Shown here in pieces: positions 8,686 to 16,519 of a stretch of 42,270 nt of DNA (the first letter of the stretch is position 1; each line of letters starts with the position of its first letter). The notes below the pieces were generated by a model that worked only from the letters and a program-made list of their open reading frames with translations, did no database searches and had not been told where the DNA came from. The position numbers and the translations under genes were made by a program. This DNA is from Spirochaetia bacterium UBA2205 (lineage in GTDB: Bacteria; Spirochaetota; UBA4802; UB4802): NCBI GenBank assembly GCA_002328585.1, contig DCUV01000039.1, positions 4,919 to 47,188 of the forward strand, given 5' to 3'.

Positions 8686-10953
8686 TTATTTTTTATTATT
8701 TGTTGTCATGGTATTCATACGCTGCATTAAGGTTTTAAGGTATTCTTTTTGCTTTTGACTAATAGCTGTATCAAAAGCTTTTTTAAGCAAAGCCTCATCT
8801 TTTATCCCTTGATCAATCTTTTTTTCCAGTTCATCGATAATGGTATAAAACGTTATGTATAATGACAATAATTTTTTTTCAGAGATACCCCATAAGGTGT
8901 CGCCAGGTTTTACAACAATTGTTTCACCATCAAGCAGTACAAATCTATTACCGGGATATATCCAGTGCGGATTTTTTTCTTTCAAGCTCTTGATATCAAT
9001 CCTGCTATAGCCATTTTTTACTGCAACATCGTTGGCATAGAAGAAAATGTCTCTATCTGACACATGGATATTGTATTTTTGAGTAAGGTGTTTGATATAA
9101 CGGGCTTGACGTTGCGATTCAATTTTTTTCTGATAGGTGGTGTATGAATAATAAACTCCATAAAGGGCAGCTAAAGCAGTGATGATGATTAACAATACTG
9201 ATGCAGCCTTTTTAATCCATTGTAAGCGGCGTTTCATTTTTTCCCTTGTTATAAATGACATATCTAGAGATTTTTTTTCAGATGTTTCTTTTTTTCTTTT
9301 GTTGATAGCTTTTTCAATACTTTGTGCTTCTTTTGCAACAGTGTTATTTTTCTTGTAAAAAAGCTCAAGAAGGTCATTTAACCGCTTGCGGTCATTTATA
9401 ATGCGGTTCACTATATCAGGAAGTAGATCTGTCCGGGGAATTGTTTCCTCATGCAAATGTTCAATTAGTTCAAAGGGATAGGTCGTTTCTGGTTGTAGTG
9501 GCTGGCATACGGTATACGCATAGTTGTTAAAAAGCATGATGCTGTAGCGACAATCTATAGCATCTGATTTCTTCATGTGTTGTAAGCGATACAAAAGTTT
9601 CTCAATGTGTTTATATTCTTCCCTGCTGGAAGTGTTATGAAGTGTAACGCGAAGAATTTGTACAATGTTACATAATTGTATGGGCGATAGCTCATCAAAT
9701 GGAAGTTTTTCAATGTGAGCAATATCCCCTTCCTGTAGTACAGCAGCTATTGTTTTATCAACGTGAGCCACCATATCGTTTAAAAGCCTGTCTTTATTAT
9801 CATAGCAGCGAATATCATACTGATGAGAGGGCGTACAATGGATATGATCTTTTACAGGGATTATGGCTTCGTGGTGGCTGATAATTGCAGCAGGTGAAAT
9901 AGTAGCAAGCAACATCGCTCCTTTTTTATAGAGATCGTAATCTATCAAATAGAGATCAGCGGGTGTTTCTACCGCAAGGGGTAATGCGGATGGATCATGT
10001 ATGTATACAATAGTGATATCCCTTGATGAAGGTTTTACATTTTTGAAAGTGATGATACAATTTTTTGATGGATTAATGTTCTTTATACTGAATCCCTCAG
10101 GATTGTCGCATGCCAGCGTTCTGGTATTGGTAAAATGGATTGTACATCTATTGAAGAGCTTTTTCAAAAGCTTAACCTCTTCTTCGTTGTCATAAAAGAT
10201 TCGTAATCTACCGGAAAGTGCATTTTTCCATTTCACAATGGGTATTAAGGGGATGGTATTTGCAGTGGTAATGACAGTATCACGAATGTTTGCAGGATCA
10301 ATCTGTAAACTGGAAAATGATAGATAGTAGGAGGAAGCTGGGAACTCTATGGTACTGAATGTATTGTTTTTATAGAAAAGAATGCTATCAGGAGCTATCG
10401 CAAAGCCACAACCCGAGAAGCGAATGCTACTGGAAGTTTCAGACAATTTATTGTGAACCAGTACATCTCCGGGATATTTTTGATGTATTTCCTTTAGATC
10501 AAAGAGAATCTTTTGATTATGAAGAATCTTAAAATTGTTATCTGTATAAAAGATACCCAGAAAGGTTTCACGGTCAGAGATAATCTGTTCTTTTGAAAGT
10601 TCCGGTATATCTTCTTCAATGTCAACTATTGTTGCATTATGAAGATCAAGCCCAAAAAGTTTTTGATATTCAAGATAGCGTTTTACAATTAATTTACTGC
10701 CAATATAGCGATTTGATGAAAGGTAACGCGGGTCAATATTAAATTGCTCATGTGCCGGGTTGCCTGTTATAAGATCCGTTATAATAATATTTTCAATAAG
10801 AGGGATTATACGTGGCGTTAATGACAGACTGTTGCCAATGCGTATAAAGGGCTTCTCATCTTCAATTGAATCGCCGGTAAATACAATAAAACATTCCGGT
10901 GTAATAATGAAAAGCCTGTCGTCATCGTTTTTTATTATATCGTTAAGTTCCAT
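8686..10953 (-). CDS. Large unknown protein with one membrane segment and C-terminal LysM-like domain
   Basis: This protein has 755 residues. Residues 1 to about 560 are a long soluble region with no recognised domain and no signal peptide. A lysine-rich coiled segment precedes a single hydrophobic stretch at about 583-603. The final 150 residues include YPGNRFVLL and VVKPGDTLWGIS (about 677-692), the pattern of a LysM peptidoglycan-binding domain. The inferred topology is a cytoplasmic N-terminal domain and a periplasmic wall-binding C-terminus, a bridge across the inner membrane. GAGGGA lies before the ATG. It is 62 bases downstream of the XRE regulator and 21 bases before the next unknown gene. 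Confidence 0.8.
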   Translation of the reverse strand: MELNDIIKNDDDRLFIITPECFIVFTGDSIEDEKPFIRIGNSLSLTPRIIPLIENIIITDLITGNPAHEQFNIDPRYLSSNRYIGSKLIVKRYLEYQKLFGLDLHNATIVDIEEDIPELSKEQIISDRETFLGIFYTDNNFKILHNQKILFDLKEIHQKYPGDVLVHNKLSETSSSIRFSGCGFAIAPDSILFYKNNTFSTIEFPASSYYLSFSSLQIDPANIRDTVITTANTIPLIPIVKWKNALSGRLRIFYDNEEEVKLLKKLFNRCTIHFTNTRTLACDNPEGFSIKNINPSKNCIITFKNVKPSSRDITIVYIHDPSALPLAVETPADLYLIDYDLYKKGAMLLATISPAAIISHHEAIIPVKDHIHCTPSHQYDIRCYDNKDRLLNDMVAHVDKTIAAVLQEGDIAHIEKLPFDELSPIQLCNIVQILRVTLHNTSSREEYKHIEKLLYRLQHMKKSDAIDCRYSIMLFNNYAYTVCQPLQPETTYPFELIEHLHEETIPRTDLLPDIVNRIINDRKRLNDLLELFYKKNNTVAKEAQSIEKAINKRKKETSEKKSLDMSFITREKMKRRLQWIKKAASVLLIIITALAALYGVYYSYTTYQKKIESQRQARYIKHLTQKYNIHVSDRDIFFYANDVAVKNGYSRIDIKSLKEKNPHWIYPGNRFVLLDGETIVVKPGDTLWGISEKKLLSLYITFYTIIDELEKKIDQGIKDEALLKKAFDTAISQKQKEYLKTLMQRMNTMTTNNKK

Positions 10954-11015
10954 GTTATTCCCTCAATGAAAGCATATGGAAATGATATCATTAGATACCC
11001 TTTTATAACCGGTAG

Positions 11016-11576
11016 TTACGAGCTGTATAGTACAGCTAATATTTTTGCTGAATTTTCTGTTGCTGTATCTACCCTGTGAGGAACTATTGAATCATAATAG
11101 ATGCAATCACCCGGGTAAAGGATATCAGAGTAATCGACTAATTGTATTTTAACTTCACCTTCTAAAACATATATAAATTCTTCACCTTCATGGCTATATG
11201 GCTGTCCGCCCTGTACTGGTTCAAGCGTTACTATAAATGGCTCCATGTGGCGATTAATTTTTTCGGGTGCTAATGACTCATAGGTGTATCCATATCGGAC
11301 GCCTTCCTTAGATGCAACCCGTGATGTCAGCTCCCGTTCATTTGAACGCACAAGGGTAAATGGTGCACTGGTAGTCTGACCAAAAAATCTTCCCATTTCT
11401 GTTGATAGGGCATGTGCTATTTTGATAATAGCACCCAATGGCGGCGAGATGAGATGATTTTCAATCTGTGAAATAAAAGCTGATGAAAATCCTGTTTTTT
11501 CTGCTAATTCATGCAATGACATATTCTTTTTTTCACGGAATTCTTTTATTTTTTCCCCAACCTTTATTTCACTCAT
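11016..11576 (-). CDS. XRE-family regulator with cupin sensor domain
   Basis: This protein has 186 residues. An N-terminal helix-turn-helix (about 10-62, with MSLHELAEKTGFSSAFISQIE) is followed by a C-terminal cupin (about 110-183, containing YSHEGEEFIYVLEGEV and the PHRVDTA histidine). This architecture is a known small-molecule-responsive repressor/activator class. The frame is open 32 codons further upstream, but AGGGAG lies 8 bases before the ATG at 11576 and family length fits, so I place the start there. A short palindrome about 40 bases upstream may be its own operator. It heads the minus-strand run that continues to 6274 and may regulate it. Confidence 0.9.
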   Translation of the reverse strand: MSEIKVGEKIKEFREKKNMSLHELAEKTGFSSAFISQIENHLISPPLGAIIKIAHALSTEMGRFFGQTTSAPFTLVRSNERELTSRVASKEGVRYGYTYESLAPEKINRHMEPFIVTLEPVQGGQPYSHEGEEFIYVLEGEVKIQLVDYSDILYPGDCIYYDSIVPHRVDTATENSAKILAVLYSS

Positions 11577-11616
11577 AATTAACTCCCTTACTGTATTATA
11601 ATTGACATCATAATAT

Positions 11617-11628
11617 GCTGATTTCAGC
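11617..11628. promoter_or_regulatory. Possible operator palindrome upstream of the XRE regulator
   Basis: GCTGATTTCAGC is an inverted repeat with 5-base arms lying about 40 bases before the regulator's start codon. An AT-rich TATAAT-like hexamer sits between it and the gene. Autoregulators of this type commonly bind such short palindromes. There is only one copy, so the call is speculative. Confidence 0.25.
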
Positions 11629-11849
11629 CAAAGTGTATTATTTTGATTAAAAAAGTCAAATTGTTTTAACAATATTCATGAATACTTTTATATTTTAATA
11701 ACTATCGCTTTGCAATACATTCAATTGCCCGGATAACCATACAATAATTTTGATGTCTTTACTTTTCATACTATAATTTATAATACCTGCATTACAGATT
11801 GACGTTGAAATACATTAAATAGTTGCATGAGCACGGTAGGTTGGTATAT

Positions 11850-12263
11850 ATGCAAAAAGAATTACGAAAAATTATTATTTTTATGATTATAATGATTTCA
11901 TTGGTGGTTATCATTACCTATCACTATGGGAAGGTTACATATAATCATGAAAAAGAATTAACAGCACCGGTATATCAATTTATAAGCAAGTGTGATGAAG
12001 AATATATCAAAAAAAATAACAAACATATGGCAGATGCAATACATACATCTGTTGTAACACTGGCATATAATATTTTTTATAATGGTAAACACAAAGGAGT
12101 AATCGAAAAAGATACATCCGTATTTAAAAGGTTTCAACCAGAGCTATCGCCAGAGGCAAAAAAAGCGAGTGATGCTTCCAGAAAACTTTTACTTAAAAAT
12201 AAAATGCAAAAAGAATTAAGCAATGTTTGTCCTGACACTGTTAACTCATGTATGAACGAATAG
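11850..12263 (+). CDS. Unknown small membrane-anchored protein
   Basis: This protein has 137 residues from ATG 11850; the same frame is open from a TTG at 11823, but the region before ATG 11850 looks like leader sequence. Residues about 6-27 form a single hydrophobic segment. The remainder is a charged, helix-rich extracytoplasmic region with three cysteines (one near residue 42, two near the C-terminus), possibly disulfide-bonded. No family is recognised. It is monocistronic and is followed by a dispersed repeat. A GCGATAG-family motif at 12144 encodes ELSP within it. Confidence 0.6.
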   Translation: MQKELRKIIIFMIIMISLVVIITYHYGKVTYNHEKELTAPVYQFISKCDEEYIKKNNKHMADAIHTSVVTLAYNIFYNGKHKGVIEKDTSVFKRFQPELSPEAKKASDASRKLLLKNKMQKELSNVCPDTVNSCMNE

Positions 12264-12360
12264 ATTCTCAGGTCGCTAACGCTCCCTCAGAATGACAATG
12301 GTGTGAATGTTCTCCTCGTCTTACCAGAGATAGGGGGGTGGGGTTAATAAATCTATTTTC
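12264..12360. repeat. Remnant of dispersed intergenic repeat (CCTCAGAATGACA type)
   Basis: Just after the stop codon the sequence reads AGATTCTCAGGTCGCTAACG then CTCCCTCAGAATGACAATG. It closely matches one arm of the element at 16230-16400 (AGATTCTTCGGTTGCTGGC then ACTCCCTCAGAATAACAATG). A G-rich stretch (AGATAGGGGGGTGGGGTTAA) follows and resembles the complement of the AACCCC element near 31315. These are the commonly seen palindromic repeats whose translation gives CHPERSE peptides. Only one arm is present here. Confidence 0.6.
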
Positions 12361-12448
12361 GGAGGATTTTCATTTTACAAAAAATGCATCATCAAATTTT
12401 CATAGTGAAGGAAATACAATAACGAAGCAACCAATATTTTTTATTTCC

Positions 12449-12482
12449 ATTAATACAACATTAATACAACATTAATACAAAC
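12449..12482. repeat. Three tandem copies of ATTAATACAAC
   Basis: The 11-base unit ATTAATACAAC is repeated almost three times without interruption immediately before the hairpin at 12484-12517. The short tandem array could be a slippage product or a binding-site array. On the minus strand it lies just beyond the adenylate kinase terminator and supplies a T-containing but not pure poly-T tail. Confidence 0.7.
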
Positions 12483-12483
12483 A

Positions 12484-12517
12484 CAGGGGGTTGAAATTGT
12501 ATAGTGTCAACCCCCTG
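12484..12517 (-). terminator. Hairpin terminator after adenylate kinase
   Basis: CAGGGGGTTGA (12484-12494) pairs perfectly with TCAACCCCCTG (12507-12517), an 11-base stem with a 12-base loop, 15 bases after the adk stop codon. The stem is GC-rich in an AT-rich setting. The following minus-strand sequence is T-rich but not a continuous run, so efficiency is uncertain. Confidence 0.6.
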
Positions 12518-12531
12518 TATACATGTTGTTG

Positions 12532-13224
12532 TTATCCCAACTTTTTAAGCAATGCTTCACTTACTTCCTTAACACCGGGCGTTCCGTCTACTTCTATAAT
12601 TTTTGGCTTTCCGCCACTTTGTTTTGAAATATCTTTAAAATATTGTACAGCCGCTAACGTTCCGGTCTTTGTGTCATAATAGATATTATGACGTTTATTG
12701 ATAGCAGCTTCATCCTGATCATCAGCACGGGCGGATAGCTTGCCGCCACATACACGGCATACTATCTGGCCATCTTTTTCAGCGGGTTTTATTGCATCGA
12801 TATAGATATTGTTAGGATGATTATTGTCATTTTCGCAGAGCCTTCTCCCCATTATTCGTTTTTTGGCACTTTCTCTATCAAGCACTATTTCTATAACATA
12901 ATCAAGTGCCATGCCGGCTTCTTTTAACGCTTTATCAATGGCTTTTGCCTGTTCAACATTTCGTGGGAAGCCATCAAGAAGCCAGCCGTTTTTACAATCT
13001 GGTTCTCTGAGTCTGTTTAAAATCATTGGGATGGTGATATCATCAGGGACCAGATCACCGCGGTCAATGTACGTTTTTGCTTTAAGCCCCAATTCGGTGC
13101 CTTTTTTTATGTTTTCTCTAAAAATAACACCTGACTCAATATGGGAAATGTTAAATTTTTTTTGTACAACTGCGCCCTGTGTTCCCTTACCACTGCCGTT
13201 AGGACCAAATATTAAAATATTCAT
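12532..13224 (-). CDS. adk: Adenylate kinase
   Basis: This enzyme catalyses ATP + AMP = 2 ADP and balances the adenylate pool. The P-loop is GPNGSGKGTQ at residues 7-16, a variant of the usual GxPGxGKGTQ. DGFPRN (about 87-92) is the AMP-binding segment, and GRRLCENDNN opens the LID domain. The LID contains CRVCGG plus one further cysteine, so a zinc site would need a fourth non-cysteine ligand. RADDQDEAAINKR carries the catalytic arginines. At 230 residues it is slightly longer than the common 214-217. A GAGGTG ribosome site precedes the ATG. It is not next to secY as in many bacteria but stands alone. Confidence 0.93.
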   Translation of the reverse strand: MNILIFGPNGSGKGTQGAVVQKKFNISHIESGVIFRENIKKGTELGLKAKTYIDRGDLVPDDITIPMILNRLREPDCKNGWLLDGFPRNVEQAKAIDKALKEAGMALDYVIEIVLDRESAKKRIMGRRLCENDNNHPNNIYIDAIKPAEKDGQIVCRVCGGKLSARADDQDEAAINKRHNIYYDTKTGTLAAVQYFKDISKQSGGKPKIIEVDGTPGVKEVSEALLKKLG

Positions 13225-13333
13225 GGTAACACCTCTTGGATTAGTATACTATATATGCTGAATCATCAGCTAAAAATCATTTCGTAGCAACAGTAAAAAA
13301 CTATAGATAAATGTAAAGTAAGTTTTTATTTGT

Positions 13334-13361
13334 TTGATAGTGCGCATACCATTAATATATA
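13334..13361 (+). promoter_or_regulatory. Candidate promoter for the monooxygenase/alcohol dehydrogenase pair
   Basis: TTGATA at 13334-13339 and TATATA at 13356-13361 are separated by 16 bases. The next gene starts about 78 bases downstream behind AGGGGGAAGG. This is a plausible housekeeping-sigma promoter based on spacing and hexamers only. Confidence 0.4.
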
Positions 13362-13438
13362 CTTGATTCTTTCATAAAAGTTATACATCCTGACGGCAGT
13401 ACTGCATTGTTTTAATAATTCAATTACAGGGGGAAGGT

Positions 13439-13750
13439 ATGATAGTAAATGTAGTTAACGTCAATGTAAAAAAAGAACATATTAATGACTTTATAACGGC
13501 AACAATCCACAATCATAAAAACTCACTGCGGGAGCCAGGGAACCTGCGTTTTGATGTGTTGCAGTCACAGGATGAACCCACACGATTTATTCTGTATGAA
13601 GCGTATCGCACACAGCAGGATGCTAACGCTCATAAAAACACACAGCATTATGCAGTGTGGAAGGATACTGTTGCACCCTGGATGGAAGAGCCCCGAAAAG
13701 GGACAGCGTATGCCGTCATTGCACCACTTGAGGATTCATTATGGAAGTAA
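13439..13750 (+). CDS. Antibiotic-biosynthesis-monooxygenase-fold protein (LsrG-like)
   Basis: This protein has 103 residues with the dimeric alpha/beta-barrel (ABM) pattern. An N-terminal strand (MIVNVVNVNVK) is followed by the helix with NHKNSLREPGNLRFDVLQS, then RFILYEAYRTQQDANAHKNTQHY, which is the conserved core of LsrG/YgiN-type proteins. Members act as small cofactor-free monooxygenases or isomerases; LsrG processes phospho-autoinducer-2. No lsr genes are nearby, so I do not assign that role. Its last 10 bases overlap the start of the iron alcohol dehydrogenase, so the two are co-translated and may share a pathway. The leader GGGGGAAGG is a strong ribosome site. Confidence 0.85.
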   Translation: MIVNVVNVNVKKEHINDFITATIHNHKNSLREPGNLRFDVLQSQDEPTRFILYEAYRTQQDANAHKNTQHYAVWKDTVAPWMEEPRKGTAYAVIAPLEDSLWK

Positions 13751-14919
13751 TCAATTTTTCATTGGGGCGGCTGCCTTATACCATGTTTTTTGCGGGAGCT
13801 ATCGCACAACTGCCATTTGCTGTTGAAAAATTTGGGAAAAAAATACTGCTGGTAACCGGTGGTTCATCGCTTAAAAAATCAGGACGATTGGATGCTATTG
13901 AACGCTTATTAAAAAGCAAAAATATTTATTATGCGATAGTTACTGTTAATGGAGAACCGTCGCCGCAACTTGTTGACGCAGTGGTAAAGCAATTTGCCGA
14001 TAAAGAAATTAATGCAGTCGTTTCAATTGGCGGGGGCAGTGTAATCGATGCAGGTAAGGCAATCTCAGCCATGTTGCCATTGAATGAAAGCGTTTATGAC
14101 TATCTGGAGGTTGTGGGTACAAAGCTACATGGAGGTGTTAAAATTCCATTTATAGCAATACCCACCACTGCGGGTACAGGAAGTGAAGCAACTAAAAATG
14201 CTGTGCTCAGTACTACCGGCACCAACGGTTTTAAGCGCTCATTACGCCACGATAACTTTGTCCCTGATATTGCTATTATTGATCCTGAACTCATGATTGG
14301 GTGCCCTTTTAATATAACCGCTGCAAGTGGTCTTGATGCTCTTACTCAATTAATTGAGTCGTATGTTTCAACAAAGGCAAATCCTTTTACCGATGCGCTA
14401 TCACTCAGTGGAATAGAAAAAGTGCAACGAAGCCTTTTGCCGTTATGTATCGAAAAAAATGATTCTATACCGTTAAGGGCTGGCATGGCATATGCTGCGT
14501 ATGTTTCCGGGATTACGCTTGCCCATGCAGGGCTTGGCATTGTGCACGGGCTGGCTTCGCCATTGGGTGCTTTATTTGGCATTCCCCATGGCGTTGCGTG
14601 CGGAACTTTGCTTGCTGCAGCAGCCAGGACAACGATCATAAAATTAAAAAGTGCTGGCGATACAAAATATTTACAAAAATATGCAAAAGTAGGGGAACTG
14701 CTTGCACCGGAAAAGGGTGGAAGCGATGTAGAACAAAAAACGCATAATTGTATCCATACGCTTGAAGAATGGACGGAAACATTAGCCATGCCACGCCTTT
14801 CAATGTATGGAGTAAGGGAACAGGATTGTGCTACAATAGTAAAAGAAGCTGATAACAAAAATAATCCGGTTAAGCTGAATGATGATGAAATGATAGGATT
14901 ATTGCGTGAAAGGTTATGA
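13741..14919 (+). CDS. Iron-containing alcohol dehydrogenase
   Basis: This is a group III NAD(P)-dependent alcohol dehydrogenase, 392 residues, normal length. The nucleotide-binding part has GGGSVIDAGKA (about 97-107) and PTTAGTGSE (about 141-149). The catalytic-metal domain has SGLDALTQLIESY, HAGLGIVHGLASPLG and IPHGVACG, which supply the aspartate and three histidines that bind iron (or zinc). The substrate cannot be read from sequence. It overlaps the LsrG-like gene by 10 bases and they form a two-gene operon. Two copies of the GCGATAG motif fall within its first 200 bases, at 13799 and 13933, in opposite orientations. Confidence 0.92.
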   Translation: MEVINFSLGRLPYTMFFAGAIAQLPFAVEKFGKKILLVTGGSSLKKSGRLDAIERLLKSKNIYYAIVTVNGEPSPQLVDAVVKQFADKEINAVVSIGGGSVIDAGKAISAMLPLNESVYDYLEVVGTKLHGGVKIPFIAIPTTAGTGSEATKNAVLSTTGTNGFKRSLRHDNFVPDIAIIDPELMIGCPFNITAASGLDALTQLIESYVSTKANPFTDALSLSGIEKVQRSLLPLCIEKNDSIPLRAGMAYAAYVSGITLAHAGLGIVHGLASPLGALFGIPHGVACGTLLAAAARTTIIKLKSAGDTKYLQKYAKVGELLAPEKGGSDVEQKTHNCIHTLEEWTETLAMPRLSMYGVREQDCATIVKEADNKNNPVKLNDDEMIGLLRERL

Positions 14920-15015
14920 TATCTGATATTTTATTGATGTAGAAGTTATTAAAAATGAAAAATAATTGCTTTTACAATTGTTGTATAGTAAGCTTATATG
15001 TATCAGGAGGTAAGT

Positions 15016-15240
15016 ATGAATTGGAAAGACAGGATAACAATTGATCCAAACATATGTCATGGAAAACCATGTATTAAAGGTACAAGAATTATTGTTTCAG
15101 TTATATTAGATAATTTAGCCAATGGGATGAAAGAAGAAGATATATTGAGTAGTTACCCCTCATTGACATCTGAAGATATACAAGCAGCTATTGCTTATGC
15201 AGCAGAATTATCTCATGAAAGATTGATTCTAATAATGTAA
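15016..15240 (+). CDS. DUF433 protein (orphan antitoxin-like)
   Basis: This protein has 74 residues. The sequence WKDRITIDPNICHGKPCIKG, then TRI, then a helix pair ending AIAYAAELSHE, is the DUF433 signature. DUF433 is a small winged-helix-like family usually encoded just before a PIN-like (DUF5615) toxin. The frame is open from ATG 14998, but AGGAGG at 15004-15009 lies inside that extension, so ATG 15016 is the start. No PIN-like gene follows: the next gene is convergent and overlaps the last 12 bases. It is probably a solitary remnant, or has been recruited for another role. Confidence 0.88.
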   Translation: MNWKDRITIDPNICHGKPCIKGTRIIVSVILDNLANGMKEEDILSSYPSLTSEDIQAAIAYAAELSHERLILIM

Positions 15241-16143
15241 TACATCCAGTATCTCATCCATTGAAGTGAGTGTTAGTAGTTTCTTCCGCAGTTTAACTGC
15301 ACCGGGAAATCCCTTTAAATAGTTTACAATATGTTTCCGCATGAGTATGATGCCATAATTTCCATAATGCTGCACCATACGTTCATAATGTTTTTGTATC
15401 ATAGCTATCTTTTCCTGATATGATGGTTGTTGCCCGCAAAATATCCATGGATTGCCTATAGCGGCGCGCCCTATCATCACAGCAGCACAACCGGCTGTGG
15501 AAAGTTTTTCCATGGCATCTTCATAGCTTGTGATGTCGCCGTTACCAACAATAGGGAGCTTGCTAAAATCAGCTATTGTATGTATTGCATCCCAATCTGC
15601 TTTTCCGCTGTAAAACTGGTCGCGCGTCCTGCCATGCACCGTAATGAATGATACTCCTGCCTGCTCTAATGCTGCAATAACCTCCCTGTAATTTTTGGTG
15701 CCCTGCGTAAAGCCAAGCCGTATTTTGGCTGAAACCGGTATGTCAACGCTTTTCACCACCGCGCATGCTATCCTGTGTAGCAGTTCAACGTTGTTGAGTA
15801 AACCAGCACCTTTCCCGTTGTTGCACACTTTTGGAGCACAACAACCAGCATTGATATCAATACAATCAGGGCTGTGCGATAGTAACCTGACAGCGGCTTC
15901 TGCCATTATAGCAGGGTCATTGCCAAAAATTTGAATTCCCAGCGGTTTTTCCTCATCTGAAAACGATAGCATGGCAAGAGTCTTTTTATTGCTGCGAACG
16001 ATACCATCCGCACTTAAAAGCTCTGAGAATACCATCCCTGCACCAGATGTATGGGCTATAAGCCTGAATGGCAGATCAGTGTAACCGGCCATGGGAGCAA
16101 GAAAAAGTTTACTTTTTACATGTATGGGAAATGTAGTGTTCAT
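15229..16143 (-). CDS. dus: tRNA-dihydrouridine synthase
   Basis: This is an FMN-dependent TIM-barrel enzyme that reduces uridines in the tRNA D-loop, 304 residues. FLAPMAGYTDLPFR (about 14-27) binds FMN. DINAGCCAPKV (about 96-106) contains the catalytic cysteine; the family usually has NMGCPxPKV, so the residue after the cysteine is Cys instead of Pro. KIRLGF, VHGRTRDQFYSG and GNGDI are normal. The closest family pattern is DusB, but I do not assign the subtype. It overlaps the DUF433 gene tail-to-tail. Its upstream side holds a dispersed repeat. Confidence 0.9.
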   Translation of the reverse strand: MNTTFPIHVKSKLFLAPMAGYTDLPFRLIAHTSGAGMVFSELLSADGIVRSNKKTLAMLSFSDEEKPLGIQIFGNDPAIMAEAAVRLLSHSPDCIDINAGCCAPKVCNNGKGAGLLNNVELLHRIACAVVKSVDIPVSAKIRLGFTQGTKNYREVIAALEQAGVSFITVHGRTRDQFYSGKADWDAIHTIADFSKLPIVGNGDITSYEDAMEKLSTAGCAAVMIGRAAIGNPWIFCGQQPSYQEKIAMIQKHYERMVQHYGNYGIILMRKHIVNYLKGFPGAVKLRKKLLTLTSMDEILDVLHY

Positions 16144-16229
16144 ATAACGATAATAGCTCTTTTAATGGTATCAATAAAAAAAAATAATCTTGATTGCTTT
16201 GGCAAAAACTTGCCAGGTGTAGAGAAGAA

Positions 16230-16400
16230 TGCAGTGGCATGTCATCCTGAGCGGTAGTGAAGAATCTTGTTGTTATATAAAAAGATAGATTCTTCGGTTG
16301 CTGGCACTCCCTCAGAATAACAATGATTTTAATGGATTCAAGGTGAAGCCCGGAATGACAGGAGCAGGACTACGTCCTTCAGAATGATGAAATGATTAAA
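16230..16400. repeat. Palindromic dispersed repeat (CHPERSE type)
   Basis: The interval 16144-16519 has no supported gene. At 16236 it holds CATGTCATCCTGAGCGGTAG followed by TGAAGAATCT, then a short AT-rich loop and AGATTCTTCGGTTGCTGGC with ACTCCCTCAGAATAACAATG. The two arms can pair through GAAGAATCT/AGATTCTTC and CCTGAG/CTCAGA-type segments, giving a large hairpin. A third fragment, GGAATGACAGGAGCAGGACT then CCTTCAGAATGATG, follows. Translated on the plus strand the left arm gives CHPER, the peptide seen in similar repeats in many bacterial genomes. It is non-coding, and propagation is probably by a REP-like mechanism. Confidence 0.7.
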
Positions 16401-16519
16401 TGATGAAATAATTCTATGGGTGGGCAAGGGGGAAAAAATAAAAAAATTTTATGCTTGATAATTTAACATGGTATATGTACAAAAAGTAATGAAAGATAAT
16501 GATAGGGGGTTTGACTGTT

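Noticed and set aside
11577..11672. 32-residue N-terminal extension of the XRE-cupin regulator
   Set aside because: AGGGAG sits correctly before the internal ATG at 11576, and the extension has no family similarity.
16051..16257. 68-codon frame ending in the CHPER peptide
   Set aside because: It overlaps dus in antisense and its end is the translated dispersed repeat, a known annotation artefact.
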